A stretch of 9,448 nt of DNA, taken from contig CP070776.1 in assembly GCA_020346205.1 (NCBI GenBank), forward strand, positions 1,468,352 through 1,477,799, given 5' to 3'. Of the stretch, positions 1-5,776 are shown in pieces. Numbering within the stretch: position 1 is the stretch's first letter; each line of letters opens with the position of its first letter. The notes under the pieces were generated by a model that searched no databases, was not told where the DNA came from, and worked only from the letters and a program-made list of their open reading frames with translations. Source of the DNA: Deltaproteobacteria bacterium. GTDB lineage: Bacteria > Desulfobacterota > Desulfobulbia > Desulfobulbales > BM004. Made by a program: the position numbers and the translations under genes.

Positions 1-6
1 CACATT

Positions 7-633
7 ATGACTGGCAGTAGATTATTTTTAGTGTTCTCAGTTGTGTTTTTTCTCGTTATGACAGGCTGTGCTACTTTCAAACAGCCCCCAATGCAGGTTG
101 ATCCTGGCACAGTATTGCCGGGAACTAAAGTCACCCGTGGCGGCAATGAAGTTAATCTGCTGGGAAGTCCCATTGCCATCGGAATGAAACTACCTGCAAC
201 AGAATTAGTTGATGCCATGACCATGCAGGAAGTTGACCTTACAGAAGCAAAGGGAAAGGTTTTAATGTTAAGTATTGTTCCATCTATAGATACAAAGGTT
301 TGCGAGGCTCAGACCCATCTCCTTGGAGAAGAAGGAGATAGAATTTCGCCGGAAATTGTGAGGATAACCATCAGCCGCGACACACCCTTTGCTCAGAAAA
401 GATTTGCCGAAAATGCAAAATTAACGGATATCGATTATTTGTCAGATTACAAGGAAGGGGCTTTTGGGTATTCCTTGGGGCTCTTAATGGATGGCCCCAG
501 GCTTTTGGCCCGTTCGGTTATCCTGGTGGACAAAAAAGGAATTGTTCGTTACATCCAGGTTGTACCGGAAGTCTCAAACCTTCCCGATATGGAAAAGGCA
601 TTTGATAAAGCGCAAGAGCTAGTGCAGGAATAA
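7..633 (+). CDS. Thiol peroxidase (Tpx)-like lipoprotein, resolving Cys absent
   Basis: Predicted 208-residue peroxiredoxin of the Tpx subfamily, anchored outside the inner membrane. Residues 5-20 form a lipoprotein signal peptide ending in a lipobox (VMTG before Cys21). From about residue 46 the sequence follows Tpx: a short N-terminal beta hairpin (GNEVNLLGSP), then the peroxidatic motif PSIDTKVC with Cys99, TISRDTPFAQKRF at 121-133, and LLARSVILVD with Arg169 matching the conserved active-site Arg. In E. coli Tpx the resolving Cys lies in the VLCIS strand; the aligned residue here is Thr121, and the only cysteines are 21 and 99. It is therefore probably a 1-Cys enzyme needing an external thiol, or a non-enzymatic derivative. 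The start is chosen because it places the lipobox correctly; only 6 nt upstream are visible, so the ribosome site cannot be judged. The next gene starts 25 nt downstream. The Tpx-like fold is firm; peroxidase activity is inferred. Confidence 0.85.
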   Translation: MTGSRLFLVFSVVFFLVMTGCATFKQPPMQVDPGTVLPGTKVTRGGNEVNLLGSPIAIGMKLPATELVDAMTMQEVDLTEAKGKVLMLSIVPSIDTKVCEAQTHLLGEEGDRISPEIVRITISRDTPFAQKRFAENAKLTDIDYLSDYKEGAFGYSLGLLMDGPRLLARSVILVDKKGIVRYIQVVPEVSNLPDMEKAFDKAQELVQE

Positions 634-658
634 CGAAAACAGAACTGGAGGAAAACGA

Positions 659-1030
659 ATGGCCGAAGATGTAAAAAAGGAAGAAATTGAAGCCGAAAAA
701 CCGCTGGATAAGATGACTGTTGTTGAACTTCGCGAGGTTGCAAAGGAAGAAATTCCTGGCATAACAGGTGTAACCGGCATGAAGAAGGACCAGTTACTGG
801 ATACTATCAAGGAAGCCAGGGGTATAAAGGAAGAAACTCCAGCCAAGAAAAAGAAAAAGAAAAAAGCAGCAGGTCCGAAAAAAGATATGACCGTCAAGGA
901 AATGAAGCAGGAAATTGTCAGGCTTCGCACCGAGAGAGAGGCTCTGCGGAAAGAGAAAGATAAAAAGAAACTTGAAATTATTAGACGTCGTATCAATAGG
1001 CTGAAGAAGATGACAAGGAAGGCAGCGTAA
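659..1030 (+). CDS. Rho N-terminal (SAP-like) domain protein with lysine tract and coiled coil
   Basis: A 123-residue, very basic protein. Residues 18-54 (MTVVELREVAKEE to LLDTIKEAR) have the helix-extended-helix pattern of the Rho termination factor N-terminal domain, a small SAP-like nucleic-acid-binding fold. The RNA-binding cold-shock domain and the ATPase domain of true Rho are absent. Residues 63-69 are seven consecutive lysines, and residues 77-118 are a charged helix (EMKQEIVRLRTEREALRKEK) likely to form a coiled coil. A strong GGAGG at 647-651 sits 7 nt before the ATG, which fixes the start. It lies 25 nt after the Tpx-like gene, probably in one transcript. Binding to RNA or DNA is inferred from the fold and charge; the target is unknown. 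It is not a functional Rho helicase. Confidence 0.8.
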   Translation: MAEDVKKEEIEAEKPLDKMTVVELREVAKEEIPGITGVTGMKKDQLLDTIKEARGIKEETPAKKKKKKKAAGPKKDMTVKEMKQEIVRLRTEREALRKEKDKKKLEIIRRRINRLKKMTRKAA

Positions 1031-1214
1031 ATCTTATCCCCAAATAATATTAAACTCCTGATTCTCATCGTGAAGCCGCTAAGAATAAGGAGATAATGTG
1101 GGTTGCCCCAACTGGATGAAGTGAAAATTCTGCCTTAACTGACCATCAAACATTTTACCAAATAAGTGCGGAACATTTTGGCTTGAATTGTATTTGCCCG
1201 GAGGAAGATATGTT

Positions 1215-1967
1215 ATGGGCAGCAGAAAGACCGCTCACCATCATAAAAAGAAAAAAAAAGATAAGCGCGATAAGGCAAATACAGAGAAAAAGGATCATAG
1301 CTCTGTAAAATCGGCTGCAAAAAAAAGGCTGGAAATTATCCTCAAATGTGATACCTCCGGCTGCGCTGAAGCTATCATTTCCGGTATCAACTCTTTAACC
1401 CTCCCTGATGTAGATATAACTATCATCAGTTCAGGAGTGGGTTCAATTAATAAGTCAGACATGTTCATGGCTGAAACCGGCAGCAGGTTGGTTGTCGGTT
1501 TCAACGTCGGTTATATGCCTAATATCGACCAGATTGTTGCTGAACATAACGTTGAGATCCGGCTCTATGATGTTATTTATAAACTGCTTGAGGATTTAGA
1601 GACTATAGCAAAAAGTCTTATTCAACAGGAATCTGCAGAAGAGACTGTCGGTTCTGCCAGGGTTATTGCACTTTTTAAAAGCAGCCGCAGGGGCATTATC
1701 CTGGGGTGTGAAGTCTTGTCAGGCAGGCTGGTCCAGGGGCATTCTTTCAGGGTTCTGGGTGCCATGGGGCCAATATATGTCGGGAATATCGAGTCATTGC
1801 ATATTGAAAAAGATGCTGTCAGAAAAGCTACTAAAGGCCAGCAGGTGGGCCTTAAAATAAAGGACTTTAACAAGGCCAAAATTGGTGATATGGTTGAATC
1901 CTTTCAAGTAATTTTAGGGCAAAATGTCAAGCCCTGGAAGCCGCATGGAAAAATTTATTATCCCTAG
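1215..1967 (+). CDS. Stand-alone IF-2 C-terminal domains (III + IV), no GTPase
   Basis: A 250-residue protein homologous to only the C-terminal half of bacterial initiation factor IF-2. Residues 1-37 are a basic tail (His8-10, Lys11-15). Residues 38-135 match IF-2 domain III: RLEIILKCDTSG, then ISSGVGSINKSD, VVGFNV and IRLYDVIY, each with a direct counterpart in IF-2. Residues 145-232 match the beta-barrel domain IV (GSARVIALFKSS, IILGCEV, GNIESL, FNKAKIGDMVE). The G domain and domain II are missing; full-length IF-2 is 740 residues or more. In domain IV the Cys of GCxV is kept (Cys165), but the Arg/Lys-Arg-aromatic patch after ESL is His-Ile-Glu (196-198) and the Glu-Cys-Gly patch is Gln-Val-Gly (210-212), so the formyl-Met-tRNA pocket looks altered. 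ATG 1215 is preferred: GGAGG at 1200-1204 lies 10 nt upstream, whereas extension to TTG 1188 would place that site inside the gene. Its function is unknown; a ribosome or tRNA-related role is inferred. Confidence 0.85.
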   Translation: MGSRKTAHHHKKKKKDKRDKANTEKKDHSSVKSAAKKRLEIILKCDTSGCAEAIISGINSLTLPDVDITIISSGVGSINKSDMFMAETGSRLVVGFNVGYMPNIDQIVAEHNVEIRLYDVIYKLLEDLETIAKSLIQQESAEETVGSARVIALFKSSRRGIILGCEVLSGRLVQGHSFRVLGAMGPIYVGNIESLHIEKDAVRKATKGQQVGLKIKDFNKAKIGDMVESFQVILGQNVKPWKPHGKIYYP

Positions 1968-2025
1968 TACAGACAGTAACTTTCTTAGCTGAAGTTTCAG
2001 TCTTGGCATTTTTACAATCTTATTC

Positions 2026-2046
2026 CCATGAAAATTGTTTTCATGG
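2026..2046. repeat. Perfect 9-bp inverted repeat with 3-nt spacer
   Basis: CCATGAAAA and TTTTCATGG flank a TTG spacer between the IF-2-like gene and the next gene. On the + strand no T-run follows, so it is not a standard intrinsic terminator. A regulator-binding palindrome or an mRNA hairpin in the 144-nt gap are both possible. Confidence 0.6.
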
Positions 2047-2111
2047 TACGAAAAGGGTACTTTAAAATTTAAATTACATAAAAAATTGAAGATAACCTTT
2101 CAACTAAAGAC

Positions 2112-2582
2112 ATGACCCAGGATGTAGAGCCACAAGCAGAATTAGATACTATAAAGGCAGAGATCAAAAAGGTATCTGATACCTTCGTGTTTTCTGTCAA
2201 AGACATTGTGCTGCATTTTCAGACACTCACCTCTGCCCGGGCTTCGAGAATGCTTATGGAAGCCCCGGGCTTGTTTTATCCAGACATGGACCTCTATGTG
2301 ATTTCCAGATCCGGGATGAATCGCGGCCATGGCTCGATGTATCAAACTTTTTATCATTTTTTCCCTCCTGAGAAAATGACCTGTTATGGTTTTGTCCTGT
2401 ACCCGGAAAGTTTTGTCAGAACCTGCCTTGACAGGATATTACGCAAAACGACAAAGAATATTACCCCGAAACTGCGGATATCAATGGAAAACGTTTTTAA
2501 CCGTAAACATCATAAAAAAGTCAAGCTTGTGGATTCTGCCATAGAAAAAGACCTCATCATGAGGCTCAAAAATGATGTGTGA
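2112..2582 (+). CDS. Unrecognised basic protein, 156 aa
   Basis: I do not recognise a family. The 156-residue product has no signal peptide or membrane segment. It begins with an acidic, probably helical region (residues 8-22), has a central part rich in aromatics and Met (LFYPDMDLYVISRSGMNRG at 54-72, FYHFFPPEKMTCYGF at 80-94), and ends in a strongly basic segment (RKTTKNITPK at 111-120, NRKHHKKVK at 130-138). Cysteines at 91 and 105 are unpaired by any obvious motif. The codon pattern and uninterrupted frame resemble the neighbours, and all opposing frames are short, so it is probably a real gene. The ATG has only a poor upstream purine run (AAAGA at about 2104-2108). It lies 144 nt after the IF-2-like gene, with a palindrome between them, and 48 nt before the receiver gene. 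A nucleic-acid contact through the basic tail is only a guess. Confidence 0.65.
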   Translation: MTQDVEPQAELDTIKAEIKKVSDTFVFSVKDIVLHFQTLTSARASRMLMEAPGLFYPDMDLYVISRSGMNRGHGSMYQTFYHFFPPEKMTCYGFVLYPESFVRTCLDRILRKTTKNITPKLRISMENVFNRKHHKKVKLVDSAIEKDLIMRLKNDV

Positions 2583-2630
2583 GGAACATGGCAATAGTTG
2601 GATTTGTGCTGCAATAAAGTAAGGATGGAA

Positions 2631-3200
2631 ATGCCCAAGAACAATCAACAGTTGAGCAATGCTGGCCGGAAATATCAAAGACCAAGCGAACGTGCTGCCC
2701 GTTTCATTTTGAGTATATTTGGATGGTTCAAGGATATTATTGGTTCAACTACCACAACTATTCCCCGCGGCCAGGTATTTCAGCATCAGGGGGATTATTT
2801 GTCAGCAGGAAAAAATATTCAGTTTCCCCAAATTCTCCTGGTAGAGGATAACCCCAATTCTGCACGGGATTTTATTGAAGCCATAAAAAAATATTATGTA
2901 TTCGGCTCAGTAAAGATTCTGGTCGCCTATGCTTATGATGCCGCAGTAACTTTTTTTGATAACGAGGACATCGACCTGGTGATCATGGATGCTGATCTGG
3001 ATGACGAAGACGGGGATGGCGCAGCTTTGACCCAGAAGTTCATTGCTGCAAGGCCGGGATTAACAATTTTGGCTAACAGCAGCAGCAGAATTTCAAACTT
3101 GAAATTAACCGGCTTAGGGGCTATAGGGCCTCTTGGAAAAAGTACAGAAAAATTTAATAACTGGCTGTTGATAAACGATCCTGCTGGTAGGAATGGTTGA
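2631..3200 (+). CDS. Orphan response-regulator receiver protein with N-terminal extension
   Basis: A 189-residue protein whose residues 67-178 form a CheY-like receiver domain. The acidic pair is Glu72-Asp73 in ILLVEDN, the phospho-acceptor is Asp120 in DLVIMDADLDD, the switch Ser/Thr is Ser150 (ILANSSS) and the conserved Lys is Lys170 (GPLGKST). All phosphorylation residues are therefore present, though the loop after the Asp is unusually acidic (DADLDDEDGDGD type). Residues 1-64 are an extension with a basic amphipathic or hydrophobic patch (ARFILSIFGWFKDII, 23-37) followed by a TTTT stretch. No DNA-binding or enzymatic output domain follows. ATG 2631 is chosen because AAGGA at 2621-2625 lies 5 nt upstream; an in-frame TTG at 2598 and ATG at 2625 are possible but less well placed. 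No histidine kinase is encoded in the window, so its partner must lie elsewhere. Confidence 0.82.
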   Translation: MPKNNQQLSNAGRKYQRPSERAARFILSIFGWFKDIIGSTTTTIPRGQVFQHQGDYLSAGKNIQFPQILLVEDNPNSARDFIEAIKKYYVFGSVKILVAYAYDAAVTFFDNEDIDLVIMDADLDDEDGDGAALTQKFIAARPGLTILANSSSRISNLKLTGLGAIGPLGKSTEKFNNWLLINDPAGRNG

Positions 3201-3256
3201 TAACTGATTGATTAAAAGAGTATCTTTTTGGATCAATATTTTTTATAATATTCTAA

Positions 3257-3523
3257 ATGCGTATAAAGATTGAAAAAGGCGATCAAGAAAAAATGGCCCG
3301 GCAAGGTGTATTCAACTGGCCGGTCTGGGAATGCGAACCGTCGGTTTTTGACTGGCATTATGACCAGGAAGAATCCTGCCTCATTCTTGAGGGGGAAATA
3401 ACAGTCAAGACTGAACATGAGGAGGTTGCCATCGGGCCGGGCGACTATGTCACATTTCCCCAGGGGCTTGATTGTACTTGGTCGGTGACTAAACCGGTGC
3501 GAAAGCATTATACATTCAGGTAA
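3257..3523 (+). CDS. Small single-domain cupin (TM1112-like, DUF861/Cupin_3)
   Basis: An 88-residue one-barrel cupin. Nearly every segment matches the small cupin family represented by Thermotoga maritima TM1112: IKIEK at the start, NWPVWECEPSVFDWHYD (20-36), SCLILEGEITV (40-50), GPGDYVTFPQGLDCTW (60-75) and KPVRKHY (79-85). Cupin motif 1 lacks the usual His-x-His-x3-Glu metal triad (it reads HYDQEE), and the motif 2 His is replaced (Cys73 region), so a canonical metalloenzyme centre is unlikely. Conserved cysteines are 26, 41 and 73. The length is normal for the family. The start is the first Met and begins exactly where homologues begin, although no good ribosome site is visible. The biochemical role of this family is not established; it is close to ureidoglycine aminohydrolase/EutQ-type cupins by fold only. 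It sits 56 nt after the receiver gene and 26 nt before the TerB gene. Confidence 0.85.
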   Translation: MRIKIEKGDQEKMARQGVFNWPVWECEPSVFDWHYDQEESCLILEGEITVKTEHEEVAIGPGDYVTFPQGLDCTWSVTKPVRKHYTFR

Positions 3524-3549
3524 GCAAAAACTCCGGGCAAAAGGAATAA

Positions 3550-4008
3550 ATGTTAAATTTCATCAGACAAACATTAGTACGCAGAGAGAACGGACCTTCT
3601 GGAAGTGGCATTAACAAAGAAGAGCGAACCAGGATTGCCGCCAGTGTTATCCTGCTGGAAGCAGCCCATGCTGATCACGTATGTACCGATGATGAACTTA
3701 ACCATGTCATTAAGACTCTGCGGTCGGATTTCGACCTGTCAAAGAAGCATGCCGAGGAGCTCATTGAAATGGCACATCGGGAACGCAGCCAGGCGGTTGA
3801 TCTATTTGAATTTACCAACCATATAAATAATGAATTCAGTAAGCAGGAGAAGAAAGCAGTACTTGAGGCAGTTTGGCGGATTATACATATCGATGGCCAA
3901 CTTGAAAAACACGAGGATCATTTTGCCCGCAAACTGACACATCTTCTCAGGCTTACACATAAAGATATGATAGATGCCAAGCTAAAGGCACGGGATCAGA
4001 TACAATAA
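3550..4008 (+). CDS. TerB-family protein (tellurite-resistance TerB-like fold)
   Basis: A 152-residue, all-helical cytoplasmic protein of the TerB-like superfamily (COG4103 type). After a basic N-terminal tail, residues 22-148 form the repeat: the first acidic site EAAHADHVCTDDEL (37-50) and the second RIIHIDGQLEKHEDH (110-124) are the paired metal-binding segments typical of TerB (ADG-x-E pattern). Between them lie LIEMAHRERSQAVDLFEFTNHIN and FSKQEKKAVLEAVW, which are family-typical helices. AAGGA at 3541-3545 lies 4 nt before the ATG. No other ter genes (terC, terD, terZ) are present, so tellurite resistance should not be assumed. Stand-alone TerB-like proteins of this kind are common and of unknown role, proposed to sense or bind divalent metal near the membrane. 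Family assignment is firm; function is not. Confidence 0.85.
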   Translation: MLNFIRQTLVRRENGPSGSGINKEERTRIAASVILLEAAHADHVCTDDELNHVIKTLRSDFDLSKKHAEELIEMAHRERSQAVDLFEFTNHINNEFSKQEKKAVLEAVWRIIHIDGQLEKHEDHFARKLTHLLRLTHKDMIDAKLKARDQIQ

Positions 4009-4060
4009 GAGGATTTTTTATACATCACAACTGACTGTCGATCATAACAAGAGGTGCGTT

Positions 4061-4531
4061 ATGCAAGCGAGAAAGGTTCTGGTCAAGGAAGGCGATGTTG
4101 CAAATATTACCTGTCCGGTCTGTCAAAAATCCAAACAGCTGTCAGTGGCAAAATACAAGGTAAAAAGGAAACGGGAACTGCGTATTAAATGCAGCTGTGA
4201 TAACTTATTTTGTCTCTGCCTTGAATACAGGAAACATCCCAGGAAATCTGTAAGACTTTTAGGCAATAGCACCAATCTGTCAAAACACAGAGAGAGTCAT
4301 AATATAATCATAAAAAATATTTCTTTAGGTGGAATTGGTTTTTCAACATTTGGTATGCACCGAACAAAGAAAGATGACCAGCTGCATGTTTCGTTTGAAC
4401 TCGATGATAGTAATAGTTCACCAATAAATTCAGATGCTATTGTACGTTCAATGAGCGAGGACCATGTCGGCTGTGAGTTCAATACCACAGAAAAGTTTAA
4501 AACTCCTCTCGGGTTTTATCTCCTTAGCTAG
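4061..4531 (+). CDS. PilZ-domain protein with N-terminal Cys cluster
   Basis: A 156-residue probable cyclic-di-GMP receptor. The PilZ signature is intact: Arg57-x3-Arg61 in EYRKHPRKS and Asn86-x-Ser88-x2-Gly91 in NISLGGIGFS, followed by beta strands ending in VGCEF (136-140). Residues 1-55 carry a second element with CPVC (18-21), CSC (44-46), Cys51 and Cys53 separated by a basic loop, which looks like a zinc ribbon. GAGGTG at 4051-4056 lies 4 nt before the ATG. The gap to the preceding TerB gene is 52 nt and to the following MazG-like gene 12 nt. Ligand binding by the PilZ part is well supported by the motif; the partner that it controls is not visible here, as no GGDEF or EAL gene is in the window. 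Metal binding by the Cys cluster is inferred. Confidence 0.88.
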   Translation: MQARKVLVKEGDVANITCPVCQKSKQLSVAKYKVKRKRELRIKCSCDNLFCLCLEYRKHPRKSVRLLGNSTNLSKHRESHNIIIKNISLGGIGFSTFGMHRTKKDDQLHVSFELDDSNSSPINSDAIVRSMSEDHVGCEFNTTEKFKTPLGFYLLS

Positions 4532-4543
4532 CTGGAAAAAACA

Positions 4544-4885
4544 TTGAAGGACTTGATTGAACAAGTAAAGAAATTCCGGGAGGAAAGGGACTGGGACCAG
4601 TACCACTCTCCCAAAAATCTGGTAATGGCCCTGCTGGTTGAAACAGGCGAGTTGGCCGAGCATTTCCAGTGGTTGACAGAAGAGCAAAGCCAGAGTCTTC
4701 CGCCTGACAAATTAGCGGAGGTGCGGGAGGAAATAGGTGATGTCCTGATATATCTTGCAAATCTATGCGATAAGCTTGGTATTGATCCGATGCAGGCAGC
4801 TCAAGAAAAGTTGGGTAAAAACAGGCAGAAATATCCTGTCTCCATGGTTCGCGGCAAGTCAAATAAATACAGTGAATATAAATGA
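4544..4885 (+). CDS. MazG-like nucleotide pyrophosphohydrolase (dCTPP1/RS21-C6 type)
   Basis: A 113-residue all-alpha NTP pyrophosphatase expected to hydrolyse non-canonical or excess (d)NTPs to the monophosphate and PPi with Mg2+. The family pattern is clear: FREERDWDQYHSPKNL at 11-26, then the metal-binding acidic residues Glu33 and Glu36 in LVETGELAEHFQW and Glu63 and Asp66 in REEIGDVLIYLANLCDKLGID. The length matches single-domain members. The start is a TTG: it is the only codon that restores the normal N-terminus (xDLIEQVKKFRxERDW), and the first in-frame ATG lies inside the catalytic helix. The ribosome site is weak (GGA at about 4534), which suggests low translation or coupling to the PilZ gene 12 nt upstream. 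Its stop overlaps the next start in ATGA, so the two are translationally coupled. The exact substrate is unknown. Confidence 0.88.
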   Translation: MKDLIEQVKKFREERDWDQYHSPKNLVMALLVETGELAEHFQWLTEEQSQSLPPDKLAEVREEIGDVLIYLANLCDKLGIDPMQAAQEKLGKNRQKYPVSMVRGKSNKYSEYK

Positions 4886-5154
4886 ACTGTGCCTTCTGTC
4901 ATAAGGAAATTAATGAAATAAAGATCCACATCAGGGATGAATGCCCTGCCTGCGGACGGGATCTTCATATATGTCTGAATTGTGAGTTTTATGACGCCAA
5001 TGCCTATAGGCAATGCCGTGAATCTATCAGGGAACCTGTCCAGGACAAGGAAAAAGCAAACTTCTGTGATTTTTTCCGTGCAGCAAAAAAGGGGACTGCA
5101 GGAACCAGTTCAGAAAGTGACGCTTTCAAGTCATTGAATAATCTCTTTAAGTAA
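4882..5154 (+). CDS. Small Cys-rich zinc-type protein
   Basis: A 90-residue protein with eight cysteines: Cys3-x2-Cys6, Cys21-x2-Cys24, Cys31-x2-Cys34, Cys45 and Cys62. The segments CPACGRDLHICLNCEFYD (21-38), QCRES (44-48), EPVQDKEKANFCDFF (51-65) are a conserved block that I recognise from many small uncharacterised bacterial proteins; I know of no assigned function. CxxC pairs imply one or two structural zinc sites. The C-terminal 25 residues are a low-complexity Ser/Thr linker ending in a short helix (DAFKSLNNLF). It overlaps the MazG-like gene by 4 nt (ATGA), so the two are translated together and may be functionally linked, although the pairing alone does not show it. It ends 44 nt from the convergent endonuclease V-like gene; I see no clear terminator between them. 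Confidence 0.82.
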   Translation: MNCAFCHKEINEIKIHIRDECPACGRDLHICLNCEFYDANAYRQCRESIREPVQDKEKANFCDFFRAAKKGTAGTSSESDAFKSLNNLFK

Positions 5155-5198
5155 GAACTGGTGATTTCCTGGAAATAATTTGTTTGAGGCAGAAATTT

Positions 5199-5705
5199 TT
5201 ACCTGGAAGCGGCTGTTCTGCATAATAGGTCAACATATTTGAGCAGTGTGGGGATCCTATCCTTACCGTGCATGGTTTTGATGAGCAGTTTTGCCCTTTC
5301 CTCCTTGATTCCTTCCGCAGTAACATAAAGAGGATTCTTGCTTTTGCCGCGTAACACTTCACAGGATTTTGGCGTGTCCGTGAAGGGAGACTTTGCCACA
5401 CCTATCACTGCAACTCTTTGCTCCAGCATATCATGCAAGTGTCTGCCAAGGCCCGGTTCCATGGAGCTGCCCAGATAGACAAAACCGTCTATGATTATGC
5501 AGTCAAGAGGTTCGGGCACCTGCTCCAGCAGCGCTGCTATGCAGGGCAACTCTCTGCGGTAAAACTGGCCCGGCATATAATTGTCCGGGATTGAACATGA
5601 GATCACAAGTTCCTTCAATGGTTTCTCATCTTTCCAATTGCGGAAGAAGACGCCACCTACTATTGCTGCTTTTTTTTGGTATGTAACATCAACAGCAAGG
5701 TTCAT
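5199..5705 (-). CDS. Short divergent endonuclease V homologue
   Basis: A 168-residue member of the endonuclease V family (cleavage near deaminated bases such as inosine). Family blocks in order: AVDVTY (4-9) with Asp6, NYMPGQFYRRELP (42-54) equivalent to PYIPG...FREGP with wedge Tyr43 and Glu52, IIIDGFVYLG (70-79) with Asp73, VIGVAKS (100-106) with Lys105, and GKDRIPTLLKYVD (147-159) with Asp159. By alignment from memory with the T. maritima enzyme, these match Asp43, Glu89, Asp110, Lys139 and the His/Asp214 position, so the catalytic acids are complete. Missing are the usual N-terminal 35-40 residues and the His116-containing GxxHPR loop, replaced by LGSSMEPGLG. No upstream in-frame start could add the N-terminus: a TAG occurs first. 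It lies 71 nt after the PAS sensor on the same strand. The fold is well supported; substrate may differ from the classical enzyme. Confidence 0.8.
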   Translation of the reverse strand: MNLAVDVTYQKKAAIVGGVFFRNWKDEKPLKELVISCSIPDNYMPGQFYRRELPCIAALLEQVPEPLDCIIIDGFVYLGSSMEPGLGRHLHDMLEQRVAVIGVAKSPFTDTPKSCEVLRGKSKNPLYVTAEGIKEERAKLLIKTMHGKDRIPTLLKYVDLLCRTAASR

Positions 5706-5776
5706 GACAAAATTCCAGGTAACAGTCTGAAATATCTATATTAAATTAAGTGTGGAAGAAAATTACTGACATGCAT

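Noticed and set aside
619..1068. Long open frame on the - strand opposite the Lys-rich gene
   Set aside because: It is a Phe/Ser-rich mirror of the lysine-rich coding strand, with no ribosome site or domain; the + strand gene has a strong GGAGG and a recognisable domain.
1096..1119. Seven-residue open frame after AAGGAG (1087-1092)
   Set aside because: Spacing to the ATG is only 3 nt, the peptide is too short to judge, and no attenuator hairpins accompany it.
1188..1214. TTG start extending the IF-2-like protein by nine residues
   Set aside because: The GGAGG site at 1200-1204 would lie inside the extension, while it is well placed for ATG 1215.
2588..2617. Nine-residue open frame after GAGGA at the stop of the unknown gene
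   Set aside because: It could be a leader or a coupling device for the receiver gene, but nothing beyond the purine run supports it.
3550..4008. Tellurite-resistance operon
   Set aside because: Only a TerB-like gene is present; no terC, terD, terE or terZ relatives occur in the window.
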